64,000 nucleotides of DNA from Treponema sp. (GTDB lineage Bacteria > Spirochaetota > Spirochaetia > Treponematales > Treponemataceae): assembly GCA_017550685.1 (NCBI GenBank), contig JAFZOJ010000037.1, forward strand, positions 36,639 through 100,638. Reading direction: 5' to 3'. Below, one piece after another: positions 41,687 to 50,359 of the stretch (positions within the stretch are counted from its first letter, which is position 1; each line of letters starts with the position of its first letter). The position numbers and the translations under genes were made by a program. The notes beneath the pieces were generated by a model. That model ran no database searches. It had not been told where the DNA came from and worked only from the letters and a program-made list of their open reading frames with translations.

Positions 41687-42217
41687 TTATTTATTCTTTG
41701 CAGGATTTTTGGCCTGAGCAGCCTTAATGTCATCATCAGTTGCAGGTACCCAGTACTGGAAAACCTGAATAGGACCAACTGTTCCTGCCATAGCAAGGGT
41801 AGGGCCTGTTGCTGTATATTTCTTGTTCTTTTCACCTTTTTTAAGATACTTGATTACACAGCCGTACATCTTTCCGTTACTTGGATCGATGATATTTCCG
41901 TTCTTCCAGTTGCCTTCAGATTCCTTTTCCATATTGAAAATCCAAGGGGTTCCTACAGTCTTCATCTTGTTTACGGCACCGGCTACAGGGAAATTCTTGT
42001 AAGATTCCTTGCAGGCAGTTGCAATAACATCCTGAGGCTGATTAGTTGTTGCGGCAATTGTTCCAAAAAGCTTGCCGTTCTGCTCATAAATCTCCCAGAT
42101 AGCAGTTACTTCGCCTGTCTTGTCGTCAATGCTTTTCCAAAGACCAACAGCAGGATCTGCAGCAAAAATTGCAGCCGAAAGTAAAAGTGTGCTCAAAATA
42201 GTGATAATTTTCTTCAT
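41687..42217 (-). CDS. DUF2147 secreted protein
   Basis: A 176-residue exported protein: signal peptide MKKIITILSTLLLSAAIFAADP, then DUF2147 with AVGLWKSIDDKTGEVTAIWE, GTPWIFNMEKESEGNWKNGN, IIDPSNGKMYGCVI and a final QVFQYWVPA. The family is widespread and of unknown function, lipocalin-like in fold. I start at 42217 because AGGAG lies 9 bases upstream and the signal peptide begins there; the open frame extends to 42283. Confidence 0.88.
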   Translation of the reverse strand: MKKIITILSTLLLSAAIFAADPAVGLWKSIDDKTGEVTAIWEIYEQNGKLFGTIAATTNQPQDVIATACKESYKNFPVAGAVNKMKTVGTPWIFNMEKESEGNWKNGNIIDPSNGKMYGCVIKYLKKGEKNKKYTATGPTLAMAGTVGPIQVFQYWVPATDDDIKAAQAKNPAKNK

Positions 42218-42327
42218 AAAAGTGCTCCTATAAAAATAGATTAGGGTTATTTTACTATAAGAATTTTCCAGTGTAAATAACAATTTTTTAACTTCCCTTT
42301 TTGAGTGTTTTGTATTATTTTTAAATT

Positions 42328-42882
42328 ATGACTGATTATTACGCAGACCTTGGAGTTTCAAAAAACGCAACAGCCGACGAAATTAAAAAGGCTTACAGAA
42401 AGCTTGCGTTCAAATATCATCCGGATCAGAATCCAGGAGATAAGGTTGCAGAAGAAAAATTTAAGAAGATAACTGCCGCATATGATGTACTTGGTGACGA
42501 AGAAAAACGCCGCCAGTATGATAATGGTGGAGCATATCAGTCAGAGACCTACCAGCAGTGGACAGGTACTTATCAGAATGCACAGGGAGACTTCTGGAGC
42601 TGGTTTACAAATGCAAGTGCCGCACAGCAAAGACAGGAACAGCAAAATCCGTACGAAGAAACACAACATCGTTATACACGTAAAACTTACAGGCGCTACT
42701 ATACCAAAAGCGGTTATCTGAACATGCTGCTTGTAAAGCTTCTTCAGACTGTTGCAGGAGTATGGTTCTTCAGATATTCGTGGTTTATTTTCCCGATTGG
42801 CCCGCTTATCTGCCTGGGCATAATAATAGGAGGCTTTACAGGCGTTTTCCGCGCTATAAGAGGCCTCCTTTCGAGAGTGTAG
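42328..42882 (+). CDS. J-domain protein with C-terminal membrane segment
   Basis: A 184-residue DnaJ-type co-chaperone: J domain 3-66 with the HPD motif in [16 protein letters not shown], a Gln/Tyr-rich linker ([16 protein letters not shown]), and a C-terminal hydrophobic region about 130-175 ([20 protein letters not shown]). It lacks the Gly/Phe and zinc regions of true DnaJ, so it is a specialised membrane-anchored J protein that would stimulate a DnaK. Confidence 0.9.
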   Translation: MTDYYADLGVSKNATADEIKKAYRKLAFKYHPDQNPGDKVAEEKFKKITAAYDVLGDEEKRRQYDNGGAYQSETYQQWTGTYQNAQGDFWSWFTNASAAQQRQEQQNPYEETQHRYTRKTYRRYYTKSGYLNMLLVKLLQTVAGVWFFRYSWFIFPIGPLICLGIIIGGFTGVFRAIRGLLSRV

Positions 42883-42899
42883 GGCACTGACCCCACCTT

Positions 42900-44132
42900 T
42901 TAGAGCTCGCCTAAATAATACTTTTTCTTACCGCGGCGGAAGATAATTACTTTGCCTTCCAGAGCAATATCCTTTTTGATTACGGCTGCTTCGTCATTAA
43001 TAATTTCGCCGTTTACGCTGATAGCATTGTTGCGGATAAACTCGCGTGCTTCGCGTTTTGAGCTTGCCATTCCGTTGTTTACAAGAACATCAACAAGAGG
43101 TGCATCCTCTGTAAACTTAAAGGTTGGAACTCCCTTCATTCCGGTAAGAATATCTTTTACTGCAAGACCCTTAAAGTCGCCTGCAAAAAGCTTTTCACTA
43201 ACCTGAACTGCATTGTCTGCTTCTTCCTTGCCGTGAAGATCTTTTACAATTTCCCAGGCAAGAGTTTTCTGAGCAATGCGCTTTTCAGGAGCAGCCATGT
43301 GCTGAGCATAAATATCTTCAATCTGTTCTTTTGTAAGGAATGTGAATACCTTAAGATATTCAAGAACCTTAGAGTCATCAGAGTTAATGAGGTACTGGTA
43401 AATTGCGTAAGGAGCAGTCTGTTCCTTGTCGAGCCAAAGAGCGTTTCCTTCTGACTTACCGAACTTCTTTCCTGTTGCATCAAGAATGAGCGGCATGGTG
43501 AATGCGTAAGCTTGTTTGTCCAGCATCTTTTTAATAAGGTCTACACCGGTTGTAATGTTTCCCCACTGATCAGAGCCTGCAACCTGCATAAGACAATTGT
43601 GCTCCTGGAAAAGGTGAACAAAGTCAAAGCCCTGCAAAAGCATGTAAGAAAACTCTGCGTATGTAATACCTGTTTCAAGTCGGCGGCGGATAATATCCTT
43701 GTCGAGCATGTAGTTCAGGCTGATATATTTACCAATGTCACGGAGGGTGTCAAGGAATGAGCGGCCCTTCCACCAGTCGTAGTTATCTACAAGAGTAGCT
43801 GTTGGAACAAGACGCTTAACCTGTGCACGGATTCCTTCGATATTTTTGTTTACTGCTTCTTCACTGATAATTTCGCGTTCTGCTGTTGGGCGAGGGTCAC
43901 CAATACGGCCTGTAGCACCACCGCAAAGAAGAATAGGGTGATGGCCTGCATTAGCAAGACGCTTTGCCATACACAAAGAAGAATAATGACCAATATGAAG
44001 TGAATCTGCTGTAGGGTCTGTTCCCCAATAAAAAGCAAATGGTTTTCCGTCGAGTACCTTCTGTAAATCTGCTTCTTCGCCTGCAACGTCTTTAATAAGA
44101 CCACGCCATTTTAAATCTTCAAATAAAGTCAT
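42900..44132 (-). CDS. tyrS: Tyrosyl-tRNA synthetase
   Basis: Charges tRNA-Tyr. The 410-residue protein has HIGH as ADSLHIGHYSSLCMAKRL near 43-60, tyrosine-site DFVHLFQEHNCLMQVAGSDQ, and the KMSKS-equivalent KFGKSEGNA near 231, followed by a C-terminal S4 RNA-binding domain (about 345-405). Bacterial TyrS length is typical. It follows infA on the minus strand with a 46-base gap and could be co-transcribed. No T-box leader is visible. Confidence 0.97.
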   Translation of the reverse strand: MTLFEDLKWRGLIKDVAGEEADLQKVLDGKPFAFYWGTDPTADSLHIGHYSSLCMAKRLANAGHHPILLCGGATGRIGDPRPTAEREIISEEAVNKNIEGIRAQVKRLVPTATLVDNYDWWKGRSFLDTLRDIGKYISLNYMLDKDIIRRRLETGITYAEFSYMLLQGFDFVHLFQEHNCLMQVAGSDQWGNITTGVDLIKKMLDKQAYAFTMPLILDATGKKFGKSEGNALWLDKEQTAPYAIYQYLINSDDSKVLEYLKVFTFLTKEQIEDIYAQHMAAPEKRIAQKTLAWEIVKDLHGKEEADNAVQVSEKLFAGDFKGLAVKDILTGMKGVPTFKFTEDAPLVDVLVNNGMASSKREAREFIRNNAISVNGEIINDEAAVIKKDIALEGKVIIFRRGKKKYYLGEL

Positions 44133-44178
44133 AGAGTTAGTTCCTTTGTGTATGATTTTTTTTATAGTAATTAAAAAA

Positions 44179-44397
44179 TTACTTCTGTCTGAAAATGATT
44201 CTTCCCTTATTCAAATCATAAGGAGAGAGGGCAACCTTTACGCTGTCGCCCGGAACGATTCTGATGTAGTGCTTGCGCATTTTTCCTGAAAGGTGTGCGA
44301 GAATCATGTGTCCGTTCTGTAATTCTACACGGAAGGTTGTGTTTGGGAGGGCTTCTTTTACAACGCCTTCTACTTCAATTGCTTCTTCTTTTGCCAT
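44179..44397 (-). CDS. infA: Translation initiation factor IF-1
   Basis: The 72-residue S1/OB-fold factor that binds the ribosomal A site during initiation: [40 protein letters not shown] and [20 protein letters not shown]. Full length. Located upstream of tyrS rather than in a ribosomal protein operon, and divergent from the dksA-like gene. Confidence 0.97.
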   Translation of the reverse strand: MAKEEAIEVEGVVKEALPNTTFRVELQNGHMILAHLSGKMRKHYIRIVPGDSVKVALSPYDLNKGRIIFRQK

Positions 44398-44525
44398 ACA
44401 GTTCCTTAAAAATCCTTTTGTAAAAAAAATTGATTAAAATGCAAAAAAGTGTTTGTGTTTTTACGATTTTGCATTTATATTAGTATATACAAAATAAAAA
44501 AAATAGACAACACGGGAGATTTTTT

Positions 44526-44882
44526 ATGGATCAGGCTTTTATCGAAAAAATGAAGAAAGAGCTGTTGAATCAACGAAAGACAATCTTAGAGTCCTTGGCA
44601 GGACAAAGTGACGATATGAGGGAACTGGTAAAAACTGTTGAATCAGGAGACGAGGCAGACGTTGCAGCCGATGCAATTGACCGCACACTGCTTACTGCAC
44701 TTGGTTCTCAGGATGCAAAGCGTCTTCAGCAGATAGACAACTGTCTGGACAGAATTTATCAGAATAAATATGGACGCTGCCTTAAGTGTGGAAAAGAAAT
44801 TCCAAAGGGAAGACTGGAAGCTGTACCTTGGGCTTTGATGTGTGTAGCCTGCGCCAGTGCCGAAGAACGCAAAGGCCGTTAA
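44526..44882 (+). CDS. DksA/TraR-type zinc-finger protein
   Basis: A 118-residue RNA-polymerase-binding protein: N-terminal coiled region (EKMKKELLNQRKTILESL), DEADVAADAIDRTLLTAL, and a C4 zinc finger with CLKCGKEIPKGRL and CVAC. DksA-type proteins modify transcription initiation with ppGpp. GGGAG lies 7 bases before the ATG. The gene is monocistronic between divergent and convergent neighbours. Confidence 0.9.
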   Translation: MDQAFIEKMKKELLNQRKTILESLAGQSDDMRELVKTVESGDEADVAADAIDRTLLTALGSQDAKRLQQIDNCLDRIYQNKYGRCLKCGKEIPKGRLEAVPWALMCVACASAEERKGR

Positions 44883-44888
44883 CGTAAC

Positions 44889-45791
44889 CTATATTTTAAT
44901 ATGAACTAACTTTCCGTCAACAGGGTATGATAATTCATCGTACCCTGCTTTTTTTGCACATTCAGCTGCAAAATCAAATCCAAAATCAATGTATTCTATT
45001 CTATGTGCATCTGAATTAATGCAAACCGGAACTCCTGCCTGCTTAAGGTATTCAAAAAACTGTGCGCTGGGGTAAACGTCTGTCATCATGCCGCGTGCAA
45101 TTGCTCCGGTATTAATTTCTGCAATAACACCTGCCGCAGCCACCGCCCTGGCCGTAAGCTTGAGCTCTTCTTTGTACCAGCTGTCGTTTTCATCAAAAAA
45201 GTGGAGAACAGTATTACGCAGCCTTATTAAATCGGGATGACCCATAATTTCAAAATTTCCGCGCCTGAGCATCTGACGTTCGGCTTCAAAATAATCACAG
45301 GCAACTGCTTTTCCGTCTATGGTTCCGTCGGGTTTTTTGTAAAATTTTACAAGTGCCTGTTCAACAAATTCCGGTTTATTGTCTACGGTAAAAAATCCAA
45401 AGTCTTCGTCTGCCGCATTTATAAAATGAACTGAACCAATCAGATAGTCCGGAGAAAACTTGCTGTAGGCCGCCTTGTCCGGTACCGCATCTCCGTGCCT
45501 TGCAGAACAAAAAAAGTCTGCTTCAAAACCAAGCTGTATTTTTATCTGGCCTTCGTATTTTTTTGCAAGCCGCCTTATTTCTGCAGCATAATCTTCTATT
45601 TTATCCGAAGGCATGTGCCATACATTATCAACCGGTTTGTAAAAATCAGGATTTAGCGGATGCATGCAGTGGCCGGAAAATCCCAGCACGCTAACACCTT
45701 TTTCAATGGCGCTTAAAACCATTTCTTCTGCAGTATTTTTACCGTCGCAAAAGGTTGAATGAGTATGAAGATTAATTTTTGTTTGTGCCAT
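44889..45791 (-). CDS. PHP-domain phosphatase (histidinol-phosphatase family)
   Basis: A 300-residue metal-dependent phosphoesterase: KINLHTHSTFCDGKNTAEEM carries the first metal ligands (HTH), followed by VLGFSGHCMHPL, GFEADFF, IGSVHFINA, MGHPDLIRL and VCINSDAHRIEY, the full PHP pattern. It resembles HisK-type histidinol-phosphatases (TIGR01856-like). Without other his genes nearby the substrate remains presumptive. It is the second gene after the REC regulator on the minus strand. Confidence 0.88.
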   Translation of the reverse strand: MAQTKINLHTHSTFCDGKNTAEEMVLSAIEKGVSVLGFSGHCMHPLNPDFYKPVDNVWHMPSDKIEDYAAEIRRLAKKYEGQIKIQLGFEADFFCSARHGDAVPDKAAYSKFSPDYLIGSVHFINAADEDFGFFTVDNKPEFVEQALVKFYKKPDGTIDGKAVACDYFEAERQMLRRGNFEIMGHPDLIRLRNTVLHFFDENDSWYKEELKLTARAVAAAGVIAEINTGAIARGMMTDVYPSAQFFEYLKQAGVPVCINSDAHRIEYIDFGFDFAAECAKKAGYDELSYPVDGKLVHIKI

Positions 45792-45801
45792 AATTTACCG
45801 T

Positions 45802-47055
45802 TTAGAATTCGCCCTTGAGCAAAGCAAGAGACTTTTGAACAAGAACTTGAGGCTTCTGCGGCTTAACGATATAACTCTTGGCACCCGAGCTTAAGATTTT
45901 TACAATCCAGTCGCGCTGAAGGCTCTGAGTATAAACAATTACCGGAGGAGCATCAAAACGATTTTTGAGAGAGTTAAGTATATTAAGACCCATGTTGTCG
46001 GAAAGCACTACGTCCAGAATAATGAGCGTAAACTTTTCCGGGGCATAATCTGCAAGGAAAGCCTGTCCGGTTGTATAAACAGAACACTTGGCACCTGCAC
46101 CTTCAAAAGCGGCCTTGGACATTGCAAGAGTCTGAAGGTTACTGTCAATAATGGCAATCTTGAGTACGGTACCATCTGCATTCTTGAGTGCTTCCGGATC
46201 AGAGTTGGTATCTGAGAAGAACCTTGTTTCAACCGAGCTTGAATCTTCCTCCAGATAAGAAGAAGTAAGGATTCGGTCTGTAATAAGGTCAGAAACACTG
46301 GAAGTAATGGTTGTATCAATAAGAGAGTTCAAAACCTTTGGCAGGTTGTTGGACATTTCTATGCCGTTGTAAGCTTCGTGTCCATCCAGAAATTCCTGAA
46401 GGAACGGACTTAGCGAAAGAATCTTTACGTGTTTTGTATGAACCTTAGGGCAGGCAAGAATATTATCCAGAAGGAACTCCAGATTATATGCGTCTACAAA
46501 GGTAAGGTTTAAGTTAGTAAGCATTACAAGGATTTTTGGAGAATCAATTTCTTCGGTCTCAATCATTTCTGTAAGCTTGTACTGCAAAAGGGCAATTTTT
46601 TCGCGGTTAAGACCAACGGCAAGCTCAATAAAAATAATGCTGTTGTTACGGTGAAGGTCAAGCACACTTGGAGTTGTATCCATGGAAAGAGGATTGTGAA
46701 GAACGTGACCAATTGCTTCAAAGAAAACATCAAACTGAATAGGCTTGGCAAAATATTTGATTACACCATATTTAGCAAGGGCCGCAATGCTTGATTTTTC
46801 TGCTGTAGGTCCGGTGATGATTACCGGAATGCCTGCAGTATTAGGGTCTCCCGCCTTTTTTTCAAGAAAGTTCATTTCTTCGATTCTGTCTTCTGACATA
46901 TCAAGAATGATAAGGTTAGGGAGCAGCGTGAGCATTTTTGGATAAGAGTCACGGTTTTCCTGAGTAAGGACAACTTCAATCTGGTCAATAGACAGCTTCT
47001 GCTTTAAAAAATCTCTGAAAAGCTGATGACTGTCGATAATTAAAACCTTTTTCAT
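45802..47055 (-). CDS. Response regulator with two receiver domains and a central STAS-like region
   Basis: A 417-residue protein: first receiver 1-122 (KVLIIDSHQLFRDFL, NLIILDMSEDR with D52, YFAKPIQ), a central domain about 135-255 that resembles a STAS fold (SIIFIELAVGLNREKIALLQ, TNLNLTFVDAYNLEFLLDNI), and a second receiver about 298-417 (KIAIIDSNLQTLA, LIILDVVLSDNMG, SYIVKPQKP). No DNA-binding or enzyme output is visible, so it likely acts through protein contacts, as in spirochaete signalling proteins. TATAAT lies ten bases before the ATG. Confidence 0.85.
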   Translation of the reverse strand: MKKVLIIDSHQLFRDFLKQKLSIDQIEVVLTQENRDSYPKMLTLLPNLIILDMSEDRIEEMNFLEKKAGDPNTAGIPVIITGPTAEKSSIAALAKYGVIKYFAKPIQFDVFFEAIGHVLHNPLSMDTTPSVLDLHRNNSIIFIELAVGLNREKIALLQYKLTEMIETEEIDSPKILVMLTNLNLTFVDAYNLEFLLDNILACPKVHTKHVKILSLSPFLQEFLDGHEAYNGIEMSNNLPKVLNSLIDTTITSSVSDLITDRILTSSYLEEDSSSVETRFFSDTNSDPEALKNADGTVLKIAIIDSNLQTLAMSKAAFEGAGAKCSVYTTGQAFLADYAPEKFTLIILDVVLSDNMGLNILNSLKNRFDAPPVIVYTQSLQRDWIVKILSSGAKSYIVKPQKPQVLVQKSLALLKGEF

Positions 47056-47188
47056 CTTGCCATAAATTATACTACACTGTTGGAAAAATATCTATAAAAA
47101 TCTGTACAGGATACAACTTGATTTTTTTGACAGATGAATATGAATGGGGTATAATATAGCAATAATTTTAATACATGGAGATTTGATT

Positions 47189-47695
47189 ATGAAAAAAACT
47201 GCAAAGATATTTTTAATTATGACAGTAGTTGTCGCTGCTTTACTTACAACCAGTTGTGATTTCTTTAAAAGAGCAAAGGCTTATTATGAAGAAACCTATG
47301 ATACCTGGTATAAATACAAAAAAGAAGTAAAGATTCCTATTGCCGGAGACGAAGGTGATAACAGAACTGATGGTACACTTGATCATGCTTCTGTTTATGT
47401 AAGGTTTAATGCTGAAAAAGGATTGGACGTATTGGTTTGTACAACACAGAAACAGACTATCAATTTTATGGATATACCATATGAAGTTGAAGCCAATGTA
47501 ACAACTGGTGCACAGAAAAAATATCCTATAGATGAAAAAGTTAATGCGGCATCCTGGATAGTTATTATGGAATCAGGAAACTTTGAGGAAGGAAATCCTC
47601 CGGAGATTAATATCTCTCTTGAGAATCTTATGAATGGAAAAATGAACTTCAAGAAATTACTTGTACAGCTTTTGCTTGGAACTCTTGAAGACTAA
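47189..47695 (+). CDS. Lipoprotein of unknown function
   Basis: A 168-residue lipoprotein: signal MKKTAKIFLIMTVVVAALLTTSC with the lipid-modified Cys at 23, then FFKRAKAYYEETYDTWYKYK and a beta-rich remainder (VYVRFNAEKGLDVLVCTTQK). GGAG 8 bases upstream supports this start over the in-frame ATG at 47144. I do not recognise the family. A strong terminator follows. Confidence 0.8.
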   Translation: MKKTAKIFLIMTVVVAALLTTSCDFFKRAKAYYEETYDTWYKYKKEVKIPIAGDEGDNRTDGTLDHASVYVRFNAEKGLDVLVCTTQKQTINFMDIPYEVEANVTTGAQKKYPIDEKVNAASWIVIMESGNFEEGNPPEINISLENLMNGKMNFKKLLVQLLLGTLED

Positions 47696-47729
47696 TACCT
47701 GATTTATTCAGCAATTTATATTTTACACC

Positions 47730-47758
47730 GAGGGGGACTTTTCCCCCTCCTTTTTTTT
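47730..47758 (+). terminator. Intrinsic terminator
   Basis: GAGGGGGA/TCCCCCTC stem (47730-47737, 47742-47749) with a four-base loop and eight T, ending the lipoprotein gene. Confidence 0.92.
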
Positions 47759-47781
47759 AACTTCCTTTTAATGGAAATAAT

Positions 47782-47810
47782 TTGTATTTTCCAGATAACT
47801 GATGTATAAT
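47782..47810 (+). promoter_or_regulatory. cheR promoter
   Basis: TTGTAT (47782-47787), 17-base spacer, perfect TATAAT (47805-47810), ATG eight bases later with no ribosome site: leaderless. Confidence 0.65.
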
Positions 47811-47818
47811 TAATTACT

Positions 47819-48634
47819 ATGCTTGAAGTACTTAACGACCATGATTATGAACAGTTCCGCAAGGTTATTTATGATGAGTGTGGAATCACTTTTTCTGCCA
47901 CAAACAGGTCTATTCTGGACAGCAGAATCAAGGAACTGCTTCGTAAAAAAAATATAGAAACTCCCGCAGAATATCTTGCAATTGTTTTAAAGAATCCTGA
48001 AGAAATGAAGCTCATGCTGGATTCGGTAACAACAAACCTTACCAGATTCTTCCGCAATCAGCCTCATTTTGATGCTTTTATAAACTATGTAATTCCGGCT
48101 GTAATCGAAAATAAAAAGAAGGGTGTGGACAGAACTATCCGCATCTGGAGTGCCGGCTGTTCTACTGGAGAAGAACCATATACAATTGCCATGATTATGA
48201 AGGAAATTACACCTGCAGGCTTTGATTTTAAGATTACAGCTTCGGATATTTCCTTAAAGTCGCTTATGGTTGGTCAGCAGGGCTTTTATGCAGACAACAA
48301 GATAGACGGTATTCCTCCTGATTATCTTGCCAAGTATTTTACAAAGGTGGACGGTGGTTACCAGGTTAAAAAGGAACTTCAGGATACAATCCACTTTGAC
48401 TACCATAATCTTAAGAACGATTCGGGTGCACGTAACCTGGATGTTGTTTTCTGTAGAAATGTACTTATTTACTTTGATGAGCCTGCTCAGCTTACCGTAA
48501 TAAATCGTTTCTGGGACGCTATGGCTCCTCAATCTTATCTGTATATCGGTCATTCGGAATCTTTGTTTGGAATGAAAACTCAGTTTGAATTCCTTAAAAC
48601 TGAATGGGCATGTCTGTACAAAAAGAACAGATAG
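47819..48634 (+). CDS. cheR: Chemotaxis protein methyltransferase
   Basis: Methylates glutamates of chemoreceptors using S-adenosylmethionine. The 271-residue protein has an N-terminal helical domain (LRKKNIETPAEYLAIVL, DSVTTNLTRFFRNQPHFD) and a methyltransferase domain with RIWSAGCSTGEEPYTIAMI (SAM loop), ASDISLKSL, VFCRNVLIYFD and YLYIGHSESL. cheB follows after 28 bases. Receptor genes are not in the window. Confidence 0.96.
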   Translation: MLEVLNDHDYEQFRKVIYDECGITFSATNRSILDSRIKELLRKKNIETPAEYLAIVLKNPEEMKLMLDSVTTNLTRFFRNQPHFDAFINYVIPAVIENKKKGVDRTIRIWSAGCSTGEEPYTIAMIMKEITPAGFDFKITASDISLKSLMVGQQGFYADNKIDGIPPDYLAKYFTKVDGGYQVKKELQDTIHFDYHNLKNDSGARNLDVVFCRNVLIYFDEPAQLTVINRFWDAMAPQSYLYIGHSESLFGMKTQFEFLKTEWACLYKKNR

Positions 48635-48662
48635 TTGCTGTCATTAGGGTAGGGGTTCTGCT

Positions 48663-49835
48663 ATGGATAAAATTTCTGTTCTGATTTGTGATGACTCTGC
48701 GCTCATGCGAAACCTTATTGGGCGTATTCTTTCTGATTATGATGGAATTGAAGTAGTTGCCAAGGCCGAAAACGGTCAGGATCTTCTGGATAAGATTCCT
48801 GTTTACAAGCCTGATGTAATTCTTCTTGATATAGAAATGCCTGTAATGACGGGTGTTCAGTTCCTGGAAAAACGCAGACAGCTTCGTATTGATGTTCCTG
48901 TAATCATACTTTCAAGCATTGCTACCGAAGGAGCTGCCGTAACCATGCGCTGTCTTGAGCTTGGTGCTTCTGATTTTATTACCAAGCCGGGTGGTTCCGT
49001 TTCCCTCAAAATCAACGAAGTTTCTACAGAAATTGTTGAATACGTTGCAAGTTATGGTGCTTCTTATGCAAACCTGCACGGTAAGACTGTTCCGGATCCG
49101 GATTATTTTACACATCAGATAAAGCTTAAGGCTGCCGCAAAATTTGTTGCACAGAAAAAGGGCGAAGAAGCTGCCAAGCTGGTACTTCCTGCTGCCTGGA
49201 CAGCCTCTCATCCAAAGGAGCCTGTAGTAATTACTCCGGAGCGCGAAGGCGGCCGCATAGAAATCATAGCAATTGGTATTTCTACCGGCGGACCAAATGC
49301 ACTGCGCGACATGCTTTCGAGCATAGACCCTGAGCTTAAACAGCCGGTACTCATTGTTCAGCATATGCCAGCGGGCTTTACTGCAGAATTTGCCGAGAGC
49401 CTTAACAATATCTGCCCTCTTACAGTTACCGAAGCCAAGGACGGAGAGCCTGTATTAAACGGCCATGTTTATATTGCTCCGGGAAACTTCCACATGACTG
49501 TAGACCGCAAGCCTATAGGGGCCATAATCAAGTTAAACCAGAATGATTTAAGGAACGGACACAGACCTTCTGCCGACGCTCTGTTTGAATCTGTTGCCGC
49601 AGGTTATTCCAACCATGCGCTTGGTGTAATTATGACAGGAATGGGCCGTGATGGGGCTGCTCAGCTTGCCGAAATGCGTAAAAAAGGTGCCTGGACACTT
49701 GGTCAGGATGCAGAGTCTTCTGTAGTTTATGGTATGCCAAAGGTTGCCTGGGAACTGGGAGCCGTTCAAAAGCAGGTACCGCTTGCCAAGATTGCAGGAG
49801 AAATAAACCGTCTGGCAAGGGAACATGCTCTGTAA
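48663..49835 (+). CDS. cheB: Protein-glutamate methylesterase
   Basis: Removes methyl groups from chemoreceptors after phosphorylation by CheA. The 390-residue protein has a receiver domain (VLICDDSALMRNLIGRIL, phosphorylated Asp in PDVILLDIEMPVM) and a catalytic domain with GISTGGPNALRDM (Ser), VQHMPAGFT (His) and IMTGMGRDGA (Asp), the full triad. It is slightly longer than E. coli CheB because of the linker (about 135-195). Pairs with cheR. Confidence 0.97.
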   Translation: MDKISVLICDDSALMRNLIGRILSDYDGIEVVAKAENGQDLLDKIPVYKPDVILLDIEMPVMTGVQFLEKRRQLRIDVPVIILSSIATEGAAVTMRCLELGASDFITKPGGSVSLKINEVSTEIVEYVASYGASYANLHGKTVPDPDYFTHQIKLKAAAKFVAQKKGEEAAKLVLPAAWTASHPKEPVVITPEREGGRIEIIAIGISTGGPNALRDMLSSIDPELKQPVLIVQHMPAGFTAEFAESLNNICPLTVTEAKDGEPVLNGHVYIAPGNFHMTVDRKPIGAIIKLNQNDLRNGHRPSADALFESVAAGYSNHALGVIMTGMGRDGAAQLAEMRKKGAWTLGQDAESSVVYGMPKVAWELGAVQKQVPLAKIAGEINRLAREHAL

Positions 49836-49843
49836 CGCAGGCT

Positions 49844-50359
49844 TTATTTAAGTTCGCTTAGTCTTTTTGCACATTCAATCATGCCGGTTTTATTATTCAG
49901 TTCTTCGTAGGTGTCCCTCAGGTTGTATAGGGCATCTGCGTAATATGGATTAATGCAAAGTGCGTGTTCAAAGCTTTCGCCGGCTGTTTCGTATTTTCCC
50001 TTGTTAAAGTAGATTACTCCGCGCAGATTCCACAGCGAAGCAGTTTCCGGGGAAAAATCAAGGCCTTCTTCCGTGTATTCAAGGGCGCTTTCTACGTCTC
50101 CGTTCTGCAGGCACAAGGTTCCAAGAGTTTCTATTACGTCTGTTCGTTCCGGGGCAATCTGATGTGCTTTTTCCAGCGCGCTTACCGCATTCTTAAGGTC
50201 GCCTGAATCCCTGTAGGTTACCCCAAGGTTATACCACAAAAGGTAATTATCTCGCTGAATTATGATGGCACGCTTAAAGCAGGCTATGGCTTCGGTATAT
50301 TCGCCGCCGCTTGCAAGAAGAATTGCCTGGTTATTTAATTTGTCCGGTCGTTCTGTCAT
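49844..50359 (-). CDS. TPR-repeat protein
   Basis: A 171-residue protein made almost wholly of tetratricopeptide repeats: AIACFKRAIIIQRDNYLLWY, LGVTYRDSGDLKNAVSALEK, LGTLCLQNGDVESALEYTEE, LRGVIYFNKGKYETAGESFE. No signal peptide. It overlaps the polyprenyl synthase stop by four bases (ATGA) and is probably co-translated; partner unknown. Confidence 0.87.
   Translation of the reverse strand: MTERPDKLNNQAILLASGGEYTEAIACFKRAIIIQRDNYLLWYNLGVTYRDSGDLKNAVSALEKAHQIAPERTDVIETLGTLCLQNGDVESALEYTEEGLDFSPETASLWNLRGVIYFNKGKYETAGESFEHALCINPYYADALYNLRDTYEELNNKTGMIECAKRLSELK

Noticed and set aside
44398..44525. T-box leader for tyrS or a riboswitch upstream of infA
   Set aside because: The gap is only 128 bases, divergent, and shows no T-box motif (TGGNACCGCG-like) or matching terminator/antiterminator.
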